64,000 nucleotides of DNA from Hahella chejuensis KCTC 2396 (GCF_000012985.1 NC_007645.1:4114581-4178580); one strand, 5' to 3'; counted from the first letter of the stretch, positions 1 through 9,250 are shown. A program made the numbers and translations. Notes: a model not told the origin generated them from the letters alone.

Positions 1-303
1 GCCTTCTCCGCCCTTCAGGCGCACGCACACCCCAACCATGACAGGCTGCAGTCAATCCCTGAGGAAACCGCTCAGGATCGCGGAGATTTCGTCATGAAGA
101 AAATGGTCGGCGCCAAACGTCTGGACGCAAGCTGGACCCATGCGGAAAGAGTCGAGACCCTGTATATGGACAAGGGAGAAGAACACCTCTGGCGGGTGAG
201 CTATAAAAACTCCAGCGCCGCCGATGCGGTCAAGCAGACGTTTTTCATCTTCCTTGACGATAACGGTAATTACGTCACGTCCAACTACACAGGCCAGCCT
301 TAA
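1..303 (+). CDS. Small exported protein, DUF6488-like (5' end cut by window)
   Basis: The frame is open from base 1 to the TAA at 301-303, so the gene begins outside the window; an internal ATG at 94 is not the start. The visible part begins with the tail of a hydrophobic segment ending ALQAHA, like a signal peptide cleavage region, then a short domain with ASW near the middle and a conserved-looking end (AADAVKQTFFIFLDDNGNYV, then ANYTG-like SNYTG). That ending resembles the DUF6488 family of small periplasmic proteins; this is recollection of the family pattern. No catalytic residues are apparent and the function is unknown. Confidence 0.6.
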   Translation, partial: AFSALQAHAHPNHDRLQSIPEETAQDRGDFVMKKMVGAKRLDASWTHAERVETLYMDKGEEHLWRVSYKNSSAADAVKQTFFIFLDDNGNYVTSNYTGQP

Positions 304-346
304 CTTCCCGTTTTCCCCGGGGCGCATGCGAGCCCCTTCCTTCTGA

Positions 347-380
347 ATAAACCTTCAGTTCACGGATAAACCTTCAGTTC
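347..380. repeat. Direct repeat, two 15-bp copies
   Basis: ATAAACCTTCAGTTC occurs at 347-361 and again at 366-380, a period of 19 bp, between two convergent genes and just before the terminator hairpin. It is probably a slippage duplication of no function. Confidence 0.6.
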
Positions 381-385
381 GTAGA

Positions 386-420
386 TAAAAAAGCCCCGGC
401 GCACGCAGCAACCGGGGCTT
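386..420 (-). terminator. Intrinsic terminator of the LPMO gene
   Basis: AAGCCCCGG at 391-399 pairs with CCGGGGCTT at 412-420. Read on the minus strand the hairpin is followed by a run of T, so it terminates the leftward LPMO gene ending at 451. It may also stop the rightward gene ending at 303. Confidence 0.85.
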
Positions 421-450
421 GAAATCAGGAATCGGAATTTCCTTAGTCGA

Positions 451-1899
451 TTACTTCACCAGTTCCCAGGCGTCGCTCCAGTAGGCGCCTACGCCAGGTT
501 CGTAGTGGTTGGCGTTGTCGCTGTATACCGTACACCAGCCGCTGTACGGGAAAGGCTTACAACGATAGATCTTGCCGTCTTTAGCCAAAACGGTCGTTCC
601 CGCTTTATAGGCGCTCAGGCTTTCCGGGAAGACGTAATCGTAGTCTCCGCTTGGAGGTGTATCGCCGCCGTCTTCCTTCAACAGGAAGCCCTGGGTTTTC
701 TGCACTACTTTGCCGTCGTCGCTCTCGCCTTTGATGACCAGGGAGTAAGCGCCAGGCTCGGCTTTGTCGATATCGATGCGGAAGTTGTGAGACGCGTTAT
801 CCACCTTGGCTTCACCGAAACCAGCGGCGGAGCCGTCTGGAGCGTACACGTAGCTGCTGACGTTCATCGCCGCATTGGTGGACACGGTGAAGTCGATGGT
901 AGCCATACCATTTTCGATCATGTACTCGCCTTGCAGGCCGCTCAGCTCAACAGCCGGATCAACGGGGCCATCATCGCCTTTGACGATTTCAATCTCAACG
1001 CGGTCAACGTCGCCATCCGCTTTGCCGAATACATCATTGCGACCGTAGGCTGGAACGATGTCGCCTTTCGCGTTCATCTTACCGGCGCGCAGCGCGTCGG
1101 ACTCTTTGTTGATGGCGGTGGCCAGCAGGAACGGCCACTTGTCTTTCTTACCGTCATCCGCGGAGTTGATGTTCAGTACAGTCTGCAGTCCGGGATTCTC
1201 GCCATTGCGATCGAATACGCGGGTTTTCACCTGGTCGCCGGTCTGCAGATCGATGGACGGATTGATGTCGCCGATATCGCGCCATTCCTGCGGCTCGGAC
1301 GGATCACCGCCGCCACCGCCGAAATCCACATCGACTACTTGGTAGAAACTGTTGACGGTATCTCCTACATCCCAGACCCCCAGGATCACCTGATAACCGC
1401 TGCGGCTGGGCACGTTACATTCATGGGACAATTCCGTGGGCGGACGCTGATTATTGCCGTCATAGCTACAGAACGGCTGCGCTTCAAACGAGTTGCGGGT
1501 CAGCGGCGCGTTGGGATTCCAACCCTCTTTGGTGATGTAGTAACGCCAGTCACGGGTGGCGTGATTGGCGGTGAAGCGCCACATGAAGGTATTGGAGCCG
1601 GCCTGGATCGGCGTTTTTTTCCAGCGGTTGACGGACTGCTCATCCAGCTCGGAAAAGTGGGACACCCCGGCGCTGGCGATCTTGCCGTCGGCAGGGCCGC
1701 CCTCAGGATAACGGTCGGGGCCTTCTACACTCTGCGGCTCCCACTGAATAGCGCCGCAGTTAAGGTTTTCCCCCAGTTTACATTGGTAGGAACGGGACGC
1801 CGGCTTGGAAATATAGCCGTGCGCGAGAACGTTTTGGGCGATGAAAGGCAAAGTTACCAGACACCCAAGAACGAGTTTCTTGGTATGTGCTCGGTTCAT
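451..1899 (-). CDS. gbpA: GbpA-like AA10 lytic polysaccharide monooxygenase, chitin-active
   Basis: A 482-residue secreted copper enzyme. The start at 1899 is chosen because GGGGAG lies 8-9 bases upstream and gives a clean 26-residue signal peptide ending VLA; the frame stays open upstream. Mature His27 (LAHGYISKP) is the N-terminal half of the copper histidine brace and His113 (TANHATRDW) the second ligand, as in AA10 LPMOs that oxidatively cleave chitin. A Gly/Pro-rich linker follows at about residue 195. The middle resembles GbpA domain 2 and the last ~60 residues form an aromatic- and Cys-rich chitin-binding module of the CBM5/12 or CBM73 type (CKPFPYSGWC). It is secreted, probably by the type II system. 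It could aid chitin use or surface colonisation. Confidence 0.9.
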   Translation of the reverse strand: MNRAHTKKLVLGCLVTLPFIAQNVLAHGYISKPASRSYQCKLGENLNCGAIQWEPQSVEGPDRYPEGGPADGKIASAGVSHFSELDEQSVNRWKKTPIQAGSNTFMWRFTANHATRDWRYYITKEGWNPNAPLTRNSFEAQPFCSYDGNNQRPPTELSHECNVPSRSGYQVILGVWDVGDTVNSFYQVVDVDFGGGGGDPSEPQEWRDIGDINPSIDLQTGDQVKTRVFDRNGENPGLQTVLNINSADDGKKDKWPFLLATAINKESDALRAGKMNAKGDIVPAYGRNDVFGKADGDVDRVEIEIVKGDDGPVDPAVELSGLQGEYMIENGMATIDFTVSTNAAMNVSSYVYAPDGSAAGFGEAKVDNASHNFRIDIDKAEPGAYSLVIKGESDDGKVVQKTQGFLLKEDGGDTPPSGDYDYVFPESLSAYKAGTTVLAKDGKIYRCKPFPYSGWCTVYSDNANHYEPGVGAYWSDAWELVK

Positions 1900-2377
1900 A
1901 TTAGAGCTCCCCTTATTATCAATTGGTATAGTCCTTTCTTCAAGGAAGAGCAGGGATTTTATTACGCGCATATTTCGCGCAATATCGGCTATTTACCTCA
2001 TATTTGTAAGCCTCTAAAACTAAAGGACTAATAAAATCGCATTATGCTATTGGCATGCTTTTGGTATGCTTTCAATTCACAAAACGACCGAAACTGGTAT
2101 TTAATTTCAACGTTACCCGGCGCCAAGACCGAGCGTTAGCGCCTCCCGCACGCCAAGCTTTGTTTGAGCGATTCTGTTTCCCATATACGGGACAATAAAC
2201 CCCTGTTTTCACATTGCTTTCGACATATCGAGCCGGTAATTTTTTAAACCAATCTGACGTCAAACAGAATGTTGAGCCACTTCCGGAAACGACGCTTTCG
2301 TCGCCCGGGCATGGACGGCATAAACACCCGGTTAACCAGTGTTTCCTTAACCTGAAATTAAAATACGAGGAGTATTT
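1900..2377. promoter_or_regulatory. Divergent promoter region with phased 11-bp repeats
   Basis: This 478-bp gap separates the leftward LPMO gene from a rightward secreted protein. At 2043-2075 three near-copies of an 11-bp unit follow each other (TATGCTATTGG, CATGCTTTTGG, TATGCTTTCAA), one per helical turn, about 145 bp upstream of the LPMO start. Such phasing suits cooperative regulator binding, but no regulator is identified. No gene is seen here. Confidence 0.4.
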
Positions 2378-3016
2378 ATGTTCGAAAAAGTGAAACGCCA
2401 GGCAGGCATGAGTTTCATGCTGTTGGCCGGGTTGAGCGCGGGCGCGGCTAATGTTTACGCGGACTCCGATTTTTTTAATGGAGAGCGCCATCGCCCTCCT
2501 CGCTACCTTGAAGCGGAGTTTGGATTCACCACCGACCAGACCTGCGTGCGCAGTTTGCCGCAGGCGCCAGGAACCGTTTCCATAGATCCGGATACCCGTC
2601 AGTTGCTGGTGGATGCGCAAATCGTCGATATGAGCGGTTACGGGGTCATGACCTTCAGTCGGGACGGCACTATGACGCTGGAGCAAGCGGCGGCGGGTGA
2701 GTTGAACAAAGCCAGCCTCACCAGCGGCGACTTTCCGATTCAAACAGGCTTCAGCCCTTACTGCGAAGGCACTTATGAGCTTAAAAAAGATAACTTGGTC
2801 TCCGTCGCCTTCAACTGCGTTATCGATGTACCCGCGCAAGGCGCCACCATTCACGCCGGTCCTGTCTATGCCGACGGCTACTTGGCCAGAGGGGGGCGCG
2901 GCATGACGCTGAACCTGCAACAAAACATCCAGACACTGACTGTTGAGCTGCCGGGAACTTCCATTGAGTTCCAGCGCATGTGTCTGCAGCGCTTCGCTTT
3001 GGAAAAAATTAAGTAG
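2378..3016 (+). CDS. Secreted protein of unknown function
   Basis: A 212-residue protein with a clear signal peptide (hydrophobic stretch at residues ~11-25, cleavage near NVYADS). The ATG follows AGGAG with good spacing. The mature part has four Cys that could form disulfides, is rich in beta-forming sequence, and has no recognisable domain or catalytic motif. It stands alone between the LPMO gene, divergent from it, and an SDR gene 209 bp downstream. A shared role with the LPMO is possible but rests only on adjacency. Confidence 0.75.
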   Translation: MFEKVKRQAGMSFMLLAGLSAGAANVYADSDFFNGERHRPPRYLEAEFGFTTDQTCVRSLPQAPGTVSIDPDTRQLLVDAQIVDMSGYGVMTFSRDGTMTLEQAAAGELNKASLTSGDFPIQTGFSPYCEGTYELKKDNLVSVAFNCVIDVPAQGATIHAGPVYADGYLARGGRGMTLNLQQNIQTLTVELPGTSIEFQRMCLQRFALEKIK

Positions 3017-3225
3017 CAGTGGATTAACGAATAGAAATGAGCCGGTAATTCATTTTCTGCTCAAAAAACGACATAGTCCAAGTCCCGACAGAGGCGTATG
3101 ATCGAACTGTAGTTCGGGAAATGAGCGGTCAGGACAACAACGCGGCCCCGCCGGATGAACATCCGTCTCGACAAGAAGAGGCGAATGGAAGTTCGGCGGG
3201 GCGTCATGTAAACAAGGAGACTGTC

Positions 3226-4257
3226 ATGGACACAGGACCAAAAACGCGGGTGCTGGTCACCGGCGCGACTGGCTTTTTGGGAAGCAACGTTATCAAGGCG
3301 CTGATGAACCGCTCAGATGTGGAGCCCATCGCCGCCTGTCGCACCCCCTCAAAACTGATCCCCCAATTCAAAGGCGAGATACGCAGCGGCGACCTGATGG
3401 ACGCGGCCTACCGTAAAGCAGTGGCGCAGGATGTGGATGTGGTCTGCCATACCGGCACCTGGGGCGCATTCTGGGGACACGCCGCCTTGGAGCGCACCCA
3501 TTTCTTCGAACCTGCGGTGGACCTGGTCGACCAATGCATTGACGCCGGCGTAAAGCGATTCCTACTCGCCAGCACCGTCGCCATCGCCGCCATCCGCAAG
3601 GACGGCAAACCTCAGGACGATTTTTCCGAACCTCGTTACACCGGCTACTGGCCGCACGTCGACAAGCTGATCGACGTGGATAACTACATGCGTGAAAACA
3701 GCCAGCGCGGCACGCAGATGGTTAATATGCGGCTGGGGCATTTCGTCGGCAAAGGCAACCACCTTGGTATGGTGCCGGCGCTGGTTCCCCGTCTGCGCAC
3801 GTACATGGTGCCCTGGTTATCCGGCGGACGCAGCCGCATGGCGCTGGTGGCGGATTCAGACCTCGGCGAATCATTCGCCCTGGCTTCCGTGGCGCAGGGG
3901 CTGGACAACTATGAGTCGTTCAATATCTGCGGCAAAGATTTCCCCACCACCCGGGAAGTATTTGAATTCATCTGCAAGGAAACCAACTCACCCAAGCCCA
4001 TCTACAGCGTGCCTTATTTCGCGGGCTACGCCTTTGGCTGGCTGATGGAGACGTTGCTGCCCATTCTGCCGGGCTCTTCCCCGTTCCTCACCCGTTCTCT
4101 GGTGCATGTGGCGGAAGACTGGCTGTGCCCGACAGATTACGCCCATAAAAAAATCGGCTATACGCCACAAAAAGATTGGCGCGTCGCAGTAAGCGAGGCC
4201 CTCGCGGAACTCAAGGAACAAGGCTACCCCTGGCCGCATCTGTCCCAGGCCGCCTGA
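3226..4257 (+). CDS. Extended SDR family NAD(P)-dependent epimerase/dehydratase
   Basis: A 343-residue protein. The ATG at 3226 is preceded by AAGGAG at 6-bp spacing; an in-frame ATG at 3121 has no ribosome site. The N-terminus has the Rossmann motif TGATGFLGSN and DVVCHTG, typical of extended SDRs acting on nucleotide sugars, steroids or similar substrates. The usual YxxxK active-site motif is not obvious: the corresponding segment reads GYWPHVDKLIDVDNY, with Tyr and Lys six apart. The catalytic centre is therefore altered or the reaction differs. The redoxin gene begins 9 bp downstream, so the two are probably one operon. Substrate unknown. Confidence 0.8.
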   Translation: MDTGPKTRVLVTGATGFLGSNVIKALMNRSDVEPIAACRTPSKLIPQFKGEIRSGDLMDAAYRKAVAQDVDVVCHTGTWGAFWGHAALERTHFFEPAVDLVDQCIDAGVKRFLLASTVAIAAIRKDGKPQDDFSEPRYTGYWPHVDKLIDVDNYMRENSQRGTQMVNMRLGHFVGKGNHLGMVPALVPRLRTYMVPWLSGGRSRMALVADSDLGESFALASVAQGLDNYESFNICGKDFPTTREVFEFICKETNSPKPIYSVPYFAGYAFGWLMETLLPILPGSSPFLTRSLVHVAEDWLCPTDYAHKKIGYTPQKDWRVAVSEALAELKEQGYPWPHLSQAA

Positions 4258-4266
4258 TTCCACAGC

Positions 4267-4908
4267 ATGTCGGACAATAAGGAACACACCGCCGTGAAAC
4301 CAGGATTAGTAAACAAAATCCAGGCGGGCGACCTCGTCGCCCCCAAAACCTTAACCACTATCAAAGGCCAACCGACGCAATGGCCGGACCCGGAACGACT
4401 GGTCCATTTACAGTTCCGCCGTTTCGCCGGCTGCCCCTTTTGCAATATGCATATGCGCGCCATGACATTGCGGCATGCGGAGCTGGCCTCTGCGGGGATA
4501 CGGGAGGTTGTCATATTTCACTCCAGCGAAGCCTCCATGCAGCCGTTTCAGGGAGACGCGCCTTTCGATGTGATCTCCGATCCGGAGAAAAAGCTGTATC
4601 AGGAGTTTGGCGTAGAGAAATCCTTGCGCGCCCTGATGGACCCGCGAGCGATCGCCGCAGCGATTAAAGGCGGCGCGCGCAAGATGAAAACCGCCAATCC
4701 GGATAAGGGCGAAAGTCCGCTGGGTCTGCCCGCGGACTTCCTCATCGCGCCGGATGGCTCCGTGGTCGCCTGCAAATACGGCGTTCATGCGTACGACCAG
4801 TGGTCCGTAGACGACGTGTTGACGTTGGCGCGCGGTTTTCACGCCCGCGCATCAACACGGTCGGAACCGGCCCCATCGCCCGCTCCCAAAAGTGCCGCAG
4901 CCCATTGA
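4267..4908 (+). CDS. Peroxiredoxin-like (AhpC/TSA, redoxin fold) protein
   Basis: A 213-residue cytoplasmic thioredoxin-fold protein. The segment FRRFAGCPFCNMHMRAM holds Cys56 and Cys59, a CxxC pair at the peroxiredoxin/redoxin active-site position; later DVISDPEKKLYQEFGV and LPADFLIAPDGSVV are typical of AhpC/TSA-like proteins. A thiol peroxidase or disulfide-handling role is likely; the substrate is not known. The C-terminal ~20 residues are a Pro/Ala/Ser tail. It follows the SDR gene by 9 bp and is likely co-transcribed with it. Confidence 0.8.
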   Translation: MSDNKEHTAVKPGLVNKIQAGDLVAPKTLTTIKGQPTQWPDPERLVHLQFRRFAGCPFCNMHMRAMTLRHAELASAGIREVVIFHSSEASMQPFQGDAPFDVISDPEKKLYQEFGVEKSLRALMDPRAIAAAIKGGARKMKTANPDKGESPLGLPADFLIAPDGSVVACKYGVHAYDQWSVDDVLTLARGFHARASTRSEPAPSPAPKSAAAH

Positions 4909-4986
4909 TGCGGCGGTTGAATGAATGTCGTTGCAGACAAATAGAAAATCACTATTGGTCTGCAGGAAATGAAGGAGGGACAAACC

Positions 4987-5460
4987 ATGCGCACACCAAC
5001 ATGGAAGCAAGCCAAACCCTTTGCGCAACTTGTCGCAGCGGGCTGTCTGGCGACGCTTGGCGCTACCATAGTCCTGGCGGCGGACACGCCGACTGGTTCA
5101 ATTGAAGTACAACTGCAGCGCCTGGAGAACGACAACGGGGGGCTGATGGTGCATTTGTACACCAGCGCAGACGGCTTTCCCGACACCCCCGCCAAGGCCT
5201 CCATCAAGCTATATGTGAAGCCCACGGACGCCAGCGCTCACGCCACGTTCGCCAATGTGCCTTACGGCGTGTACGCGGTGGCGGTGTGTCACGACGCCAA
5301 CAGCAATGACGACTGCGACGCCAATTTTCTGGGTATTCCCAAGGAAGGCGTCGGCGTTTCCAACAACGCGAAAGGGTTTATGGGGCCGCCCAGTTTTGAC
5401 AAGAGCAAGTTCACCCTGCAGGAGCCATCCAAAGTAGTTTCTATTGATTTGGATTATTAA
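4987..5460 (+). CDS. DUF2141 exported protein
   Basis: A 157-residue protein. The ATG at 4987 is chosen because GGAGGG lies 7-10 bp upstream. It has a signal peptide (residues ~10-35, cleavage near VLAADT) and one DUF2141 domain, recognised by GSIEVQL, FANVPYGVYAVAVCHDANSN, and the acidic turn DCDANFLGIPKEG. DUF2141 proteins are small exported beta-sandwich proteins of unknown role. The gene lies 78 bp after the redoxin gene and could share its transcript. Confidence 0.85.
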   Translation: MRTPTWKQAKPFAQLVAAGCLATLGATIVLAADTPTGSIEVQLQRLENDNGGLMVHLYTSADGFPDTPAKASIKLYVKPTDASAHATFANVPYGVYAVAVCHDANSNDDCDANFLGIPKEGVGVSNNAKGFMGPPSFDKSKFTLQEPSKVVSIDLDY

Positions 5461-5899
5461 GGCGGAGTCGTTTGGCGCTCTCTCCTGTCACGTTCATCAA
5501 CGCCCGGCTGGTCTTCGCCGGGCTGACTCCAGACCTCCCTCTCACCTCAGGTTCAAATTCAGCGTCCCGCAAGCATTAAACTTTCCTAATAATCCGCTTA
5601 TTCCGCCGTCTTTTTCTGGTTCTGCGTCGGGCCTAGTCTGATTGGCGTCTGGCGAAATTACGTTAACGGGCCAAACTATAAGTATCGCAGAGGCTTCTAT
5701 CGCGACGCCCGGCGACCTCCAGCGTTGTCTAGTCGCAAAGAAGACCCGGGCGATTAACGCCGTTGGCGCTTATGCCCCTGTATTTAAAATGAATTATTGA
5801 TGAATACCCTAATATTAATTCGCGAGAAAATGTTGCAGGCTGTTGGTTTTCACCCACATCAACATCAGCGTTAAAACAGAGAGGATAAAAAGCCGCAAA
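5461..5899. other. Gene-free stretch with a terminator-like hairpin
   Basis: GCCCGGC at 5502-5508 pairs with GCCGGGC at 5517-5523, about 40 bp after the DUF2141 stop. No T-run follows, so it may be only a weak terminator. The remainder has AT-rich segments near 5780-5830 that could hold the promoter of the MscS-type gene; nothing else is recognised. Confidence 0.4.
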
Positions 5900-6829
5900 A
5901 TGCTGGAAAGTTTCAAAAGTCTGATCGACATTGCGTCCACACGAGGAGTGCCCGCCACGATAACGCTGCTGATTGCGTTAGCGTTGCTACGATGGGTGGT
6001 TCACCGTCAGATCAAGCGCAATAGTTCGCTGTCGGAAGACTTCAAGCTGCGCTGGTCCAACATCCTCAAAAACTCCACCTACCTAATTCTCATCATCGGT
6101 CTGGTGCTGATCTGGGCGCCGCAGATCCAGACTTTTGCGCTGTCGCTGACCGCCTTCGCCGTGGCCATTGTGATCGCCACCAAAGAATTGATCCTGTGCG
6201 TAAGCGGCACCCTGTTGCGGGCGGGCAACCGCCAGTTCGCCGTGGGGGATATTATCGAAGCGGGAGACTACCTGGGCTACGTGGTGGACCAGAACCTGAT
6301 CACCACCACCCTGAAAGAGCTGAACCGGGACTTCTATTCCAGCACGGGCAAGACGGTGGTTATCCCGAACAGCCTGTACCTGAGTTCGGCGATCAAGAAT
6401 CACTCGGTGTTACGTCCTTACGTGATTCACAGTTTCTGCATTACTACAGAGCCGGACTTCCAACGCTCCTACGAATATTCCCTGAGAATGAAGGAAGCGC
6501 TGGACAAATACTGGAGCGAATTCCAAAAAGAGAACAAGGATTTCATTCCGTTGATCCGCAGTCGACGCTTGATACTGCAGGACGTGATCCCGAAATTCCG
6601 TTTCACCACCACGGATGTGGCCAAGCATAAATTCGTGGTGACGCTGCCGTGCCGCGCCGACGCCCGGCTACAGCAGGAACAGATGATCAATATGCTGCTG
6701 TTCGCCCCGCCGGTGGAGAACAATGAAGAGACGAGCCAGGAAACCGCGCAGACGGAAGCCTTGCCCGCGCCAGATCAGCAAGCGCCAGAGCCGCTCCCTG
6801 ATGCGGCGCTGGTGCGCACCACCATCTAA
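5900..6829 (+). CDS. MscS-family mechanosensitive channel
   Basis: A 309-residue membrane protein from the ATG at 5900; a TTG at 5843 in the same frame is less likely, and neither has a strong ribosome site. Hydrophobic segments lie near residues 10-32, 55-70 and 75-100. The third leads into the MscS pore and beta domain signature (LLRAGNRQFAVGDIIEAGDYLGYV, later KTVVIPNSLYLSSAIKNHS, a variant of the family's VxIPN). A soluble C-terminal vestibule ends in an acidic Glu/Pro-rich tail. The role is release of solutes under osmotic downshock. It is monocistronic and convergent with the AraC regulator. Confidence 0.85.
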   Translation: MLESFKSLIDIASTRGVPATITLLIALALLRWVVHRQIKRNSSLSEDFKLRWSNILKNSTYLILIIGLVLIWAPQIQTFALSLTAFAVAIVIATKELILCVSGTLLRAGNRQFAVGDIIEAGDYLGYVVDQNLITTTLKELNRDFYSSTGKTVVIPNSLYLSSAIKNHSVLRPYVIHSFCITTEPDFQRSYEYSLRMKEALDKYWSEFQKENKDFIPLIRSRRLILQDVIPKFRFTTTDVAKHKFVVTLPCRADARLQQEQMINMLLFAPPVENNEETSQETAQTEALPAPDQQAPEPLPDAALVRTTI

Positions 6830-6843
6830 TAGCAGGCCTCTTT

Positions 6844-7791
6844 CTAGACCTCCAAAGCCGCTCCCAGACTTCTGTCTCGGGGCGGCGCGCCGAATAAACG
6901 CTTAAACTCTCTGCTAAACTGCGACGGGCTCACATAGCCCACCTTCATCGCCGCCGTACTGGCGTTGATGCCGCCCCGCGCCAACAGATTACGGGCCTGG
7001 TGCAGTCGAATGCTTTTCAGATACTGCAATGGCGAACAGTCCGTCACCGCCTTGAAATTGTGATGCAGCGTAGAGTGACTCATATTAGCCGCCCGCGCCA
7101 TGGTATCGATATCCAACGGCTGATCATATTGCTGATGGATCATTTTCAGCACTTTGGCGATTTGCGCCACGCGGCTGTTGTGATTAGCAGCCGCGCGCAA
7201 CGTTTCGCCGCGATCGCCGCATAACACCCGGTAGTAGATCTCACGCAGAATCTGCGGCCCCAGAATCTTGGCTTCCGCCGGGTCGGACAAGACCTTCACC
7301 AGGCGGATGCAGGCCTCGATCAGCGTATCGTTGAGAGGCGTGGAATAAATGCTTTTGGGAATATCTCCGGAGGTTCTGGAAGGCGGGTCGCCCATGTCGA
7401 TCAACAGATCATTCAAGGCAAGGGTATCCACCAGTATGCGCAAACCGAGCAAAGGCGATTCCGGGGACGCTTCGTAGATTTCGCACTCAAAAGGCAACGG
7501 CACGGACAACACCAGATAGTTGTAGGCGTCATAAGTATAGGTCTGCTCCCCCACGTATCCGCGCTTACCGCCCTGCCCCACAATGACAATCGCCGGCTCG
7601 TACACCACCGGCTGCCGCGGCGAAGGTTTGACGACTCTGAATGTCGTGACTTCCGGCAGCGGCGTATGATTCACGCCGACCTGCTTCGCATGCTGATTCA
7701 GAAGATCGACGAACAGGCCTTTGTTATGGGCGTCCAGACACGCTTCGATGCTGGGTTTCGATTCACGGTTGTAAATGATCTTATCGCTCAT
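6844..7791 (-). CDS. AraC-family transcriptional regulator
   Basis: About 315 residues from the ATG at 7791, chosen because GGGAGAG lies 6 bp before it; an ATG at 7806 overlaps that site. The N-terminal part matches the AraC_N type sensor domain (PSPRQPVVYEPAIVIVGQGGKRGYVG). The C-terminal ~100 residues carry two helix-turn-helix units (LDIDTMARAANMSHSTLHHNF and ASTAAMKVGYVSPSQFSREF) ending FGAPPRDRS. It is divergent from an aldo/keto reductase, the layout of YqhC with its reductase targets, so control of that gene by an aldehyde-like signal is a reasonable inference. Confidence 0.88.
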   Translation of the reverse strand: MSDKIIYNRESKPSIEACLDAHNKGLFVDLLNQHAKQVGVNHTPLPEVTTFRVVKPSPRQPVVYEPAIVIVGQGGKRGYVGEQTYTYDAYNYLVLSVPLPFECEIYEASPESPLLGLRILVDTLALNDLLIDMGDPPSRTSGDIPKSIYSTPLNDTLIEACIRLVKVLSDPAEAKILGPQILREIYYRVLCGDRGETLRAAANHNSRVAQIAKVLKMIHQQYDQPLDIDTMARAANMSHSTLHHNFKAVTDCSPLQYLKSIRLHQARNLLARGGINASTAAMKVGYVSPSQFSREFKRLFGAPPRDRSLGAALEV

Positions 7792-8037
7792 CGCCATCTC
7801 TCCCATGTCATCCTCCGGGATGCGCCATCATTGAATTCAGAATGAAAATACTATCAGGCCCGAAGGGCCTGCGCTTCTGTTAATCACAGCATACGATAGA
7901 ATCAGGCAAGGACGCCGTAGAATCGTGCATTCAGTTTGCCTCTCCCATCTCCTAGCATGAATATACGCCGTCCTCTAAACGGGCCCTTTAGCGACGACGC
8001 CCCACTCATAAGTGAAATACCGCACAGGGAGACAGAT

Positions 8038-9030
8038 ATGAACGATTCATCACGATTAGGCAAGGTCCAGTTAGGCTCCAGTAACTTGTTTGTTTCCCGT
8101 CTGGGATTGGGATGTATGGGACTGAACGCCTTCTACCGCCCGTTTGACGGCACTGGCGCGCATGACGAAAAGGAGTCCGAAAGCTTTCTACGCCAGGCGC
8201 TGGAAATGGGCATGAACTTCTTCGACACCTCGGACTTCTACGCCGCAGGTCGCAATGAACTGCTTGTAGGTCGGGCGCTGAAGCCGGTGCGTGAACAGGC
8301 CGTTATCGCCACCAAGTTCGGCATCACTTGGGATGAAGCCACTCAGACTCGTGGGATCAACGGGCGTCCGGAATATGTACGCCAATGCTGTGAAGACAGC
8401 CTGCGCAGATTGGGAGTAGATGTCATCGACCTTTACTACTACCACCGCATCGACCCGGAAACGCCGCTGGAAGACACCCTTGGCGCCATGGCGGAACTCG
8501 TCAAAGAAGGCAAAGTGCGTCATCTGGGCGTCAGTGAGGCGACCGGAGAGCAAATCCGCCGCGCTCACGCCGTGCACCCGATCGCCGCCGTACAAAACGA
8601 GTATTCGTTATGGAGCCGCGAACCGGAAACAGACGCTCTGCCCGCCTGCCGGGAATTAGGCGTGGCGCTCGTGCCTTACAGCCCTCTCGGACGCGGCTTC
8701 CTGACCGGAAAAATCGCGACAGGCAACGCGCTCAGCGAAGAAGACTGGCGCCGCAACAATCCCCGTTTCAGCGAAGAAGCCATTGAGGCCAACAAGAAGT
8801 TTGTGGATGTATTGGCCGCCATCGCCCAGCGCCATAACGCCACCGCCGCACAAATCGCACTGGCCTGGCTGCTGCGCCAGGGCGAAGACATCATTCCCAT
8901 CCCCGGCAGCAGCCGCCTGAGCCGCTTACAGGAAAATCTCGCCGCCGCATCCCTGCAACTGGATGCGGAAGACGTGGATCTGATTAACGCCAAACTGCCA
9001 ATGGGCTCGACTGCGGGCTCAAGGTACTAG
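8038..9030 (+). CDS. Aldo/keto reductase
   Basis: A 330-residue NADPH-dependent oxidoreductase of the aldo/keto reductase superfamily. The ATG at 8038 has GGGAGA 7-8 bp upstream; the frame extends to 7936 without support. The catalytic tetrad is visible as Asp63 and Tyr68 (FFDTSDFY), Lys93 (IATKFG) and His136 (LYYYHRID). The cofactor loop near the C-terminus (IPIPGSSRLSRLQENL) is typical of the AKR11/AKR13-like group that reduces aldehydes. It is divergent from an AraC regulator, its likely controller. Confidence 0.92.
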   Translation: MNDSSRLGKVQLGSSNLFVSRLGLGCMGLNAFYRPFDGTGAHDEKESESFLRQALEMGMNFFDTSDFYAAGRNELLVGRALKPVREQAVIATKFGITWDEATQTRGINGRPEYVRQCCEDSLRRLGVDVIDLYYYHRIDPETPLEDTLGAMAELVKEGKVRHLGVSEATGEQIRRAHAVHPIAAVQNEYSLWSREPETDALPACRELGVALVPYSPLGRGFLTGKIATGNALSEEDWRRNNPRFSEEAIEANKKFVDVLAAIAQRHNATAAQIALAWLLRQGEDIIPIPGSSRLSRLQENLAAASLQLDAEDVDLINAKLPMGSTAGSRY

Positions 9031-9038
9031 CCGTTCTC

Positions 9039-9085
9039 ACGCCCCGCCCGCTTCCGTTCAAGAAACTGGCGGGGCGTTCTCTTCT
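9039..9085 (+). terminator. Intrinsic terminator of the aldo/keto reductase gene
   Basis: ACGCCCCGCC at 9039-9048 pairs with GGCGGGGCGT at 9068-9077 and is followed by a T-rich stretch. A 7-bp inverted repeat (CTACTGA at 9184-9190, TCAGTAG at 9197-9203) lies further on, upstream of the acetyltransferase gene, and could be an operator. Confidence 0.8.
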
Positions 9086-9250
9086 TTCCTAACGCCTTTA
9101 TTACAGACTGTCAGTCGAAACCTAAAATCCCATCCAGCCGAATCTCACCGCACACAACAGCCTTCTTCCGAAAAGACGTTTCTACTGATACATTTCAGTA
9201 GCCCATTTTTAACGAACAACGTCAGTCGATAAATCGCTCAAGGAGCGCAC

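Noticed and set aside
505-2031. Long plus-strand open frame opposite the LPMO gene
   Set aside because: The minus strand encodes a signal peptide, both copper histidines and a binding module; the plus-strand frame has no recognisable protein features and no start signal.
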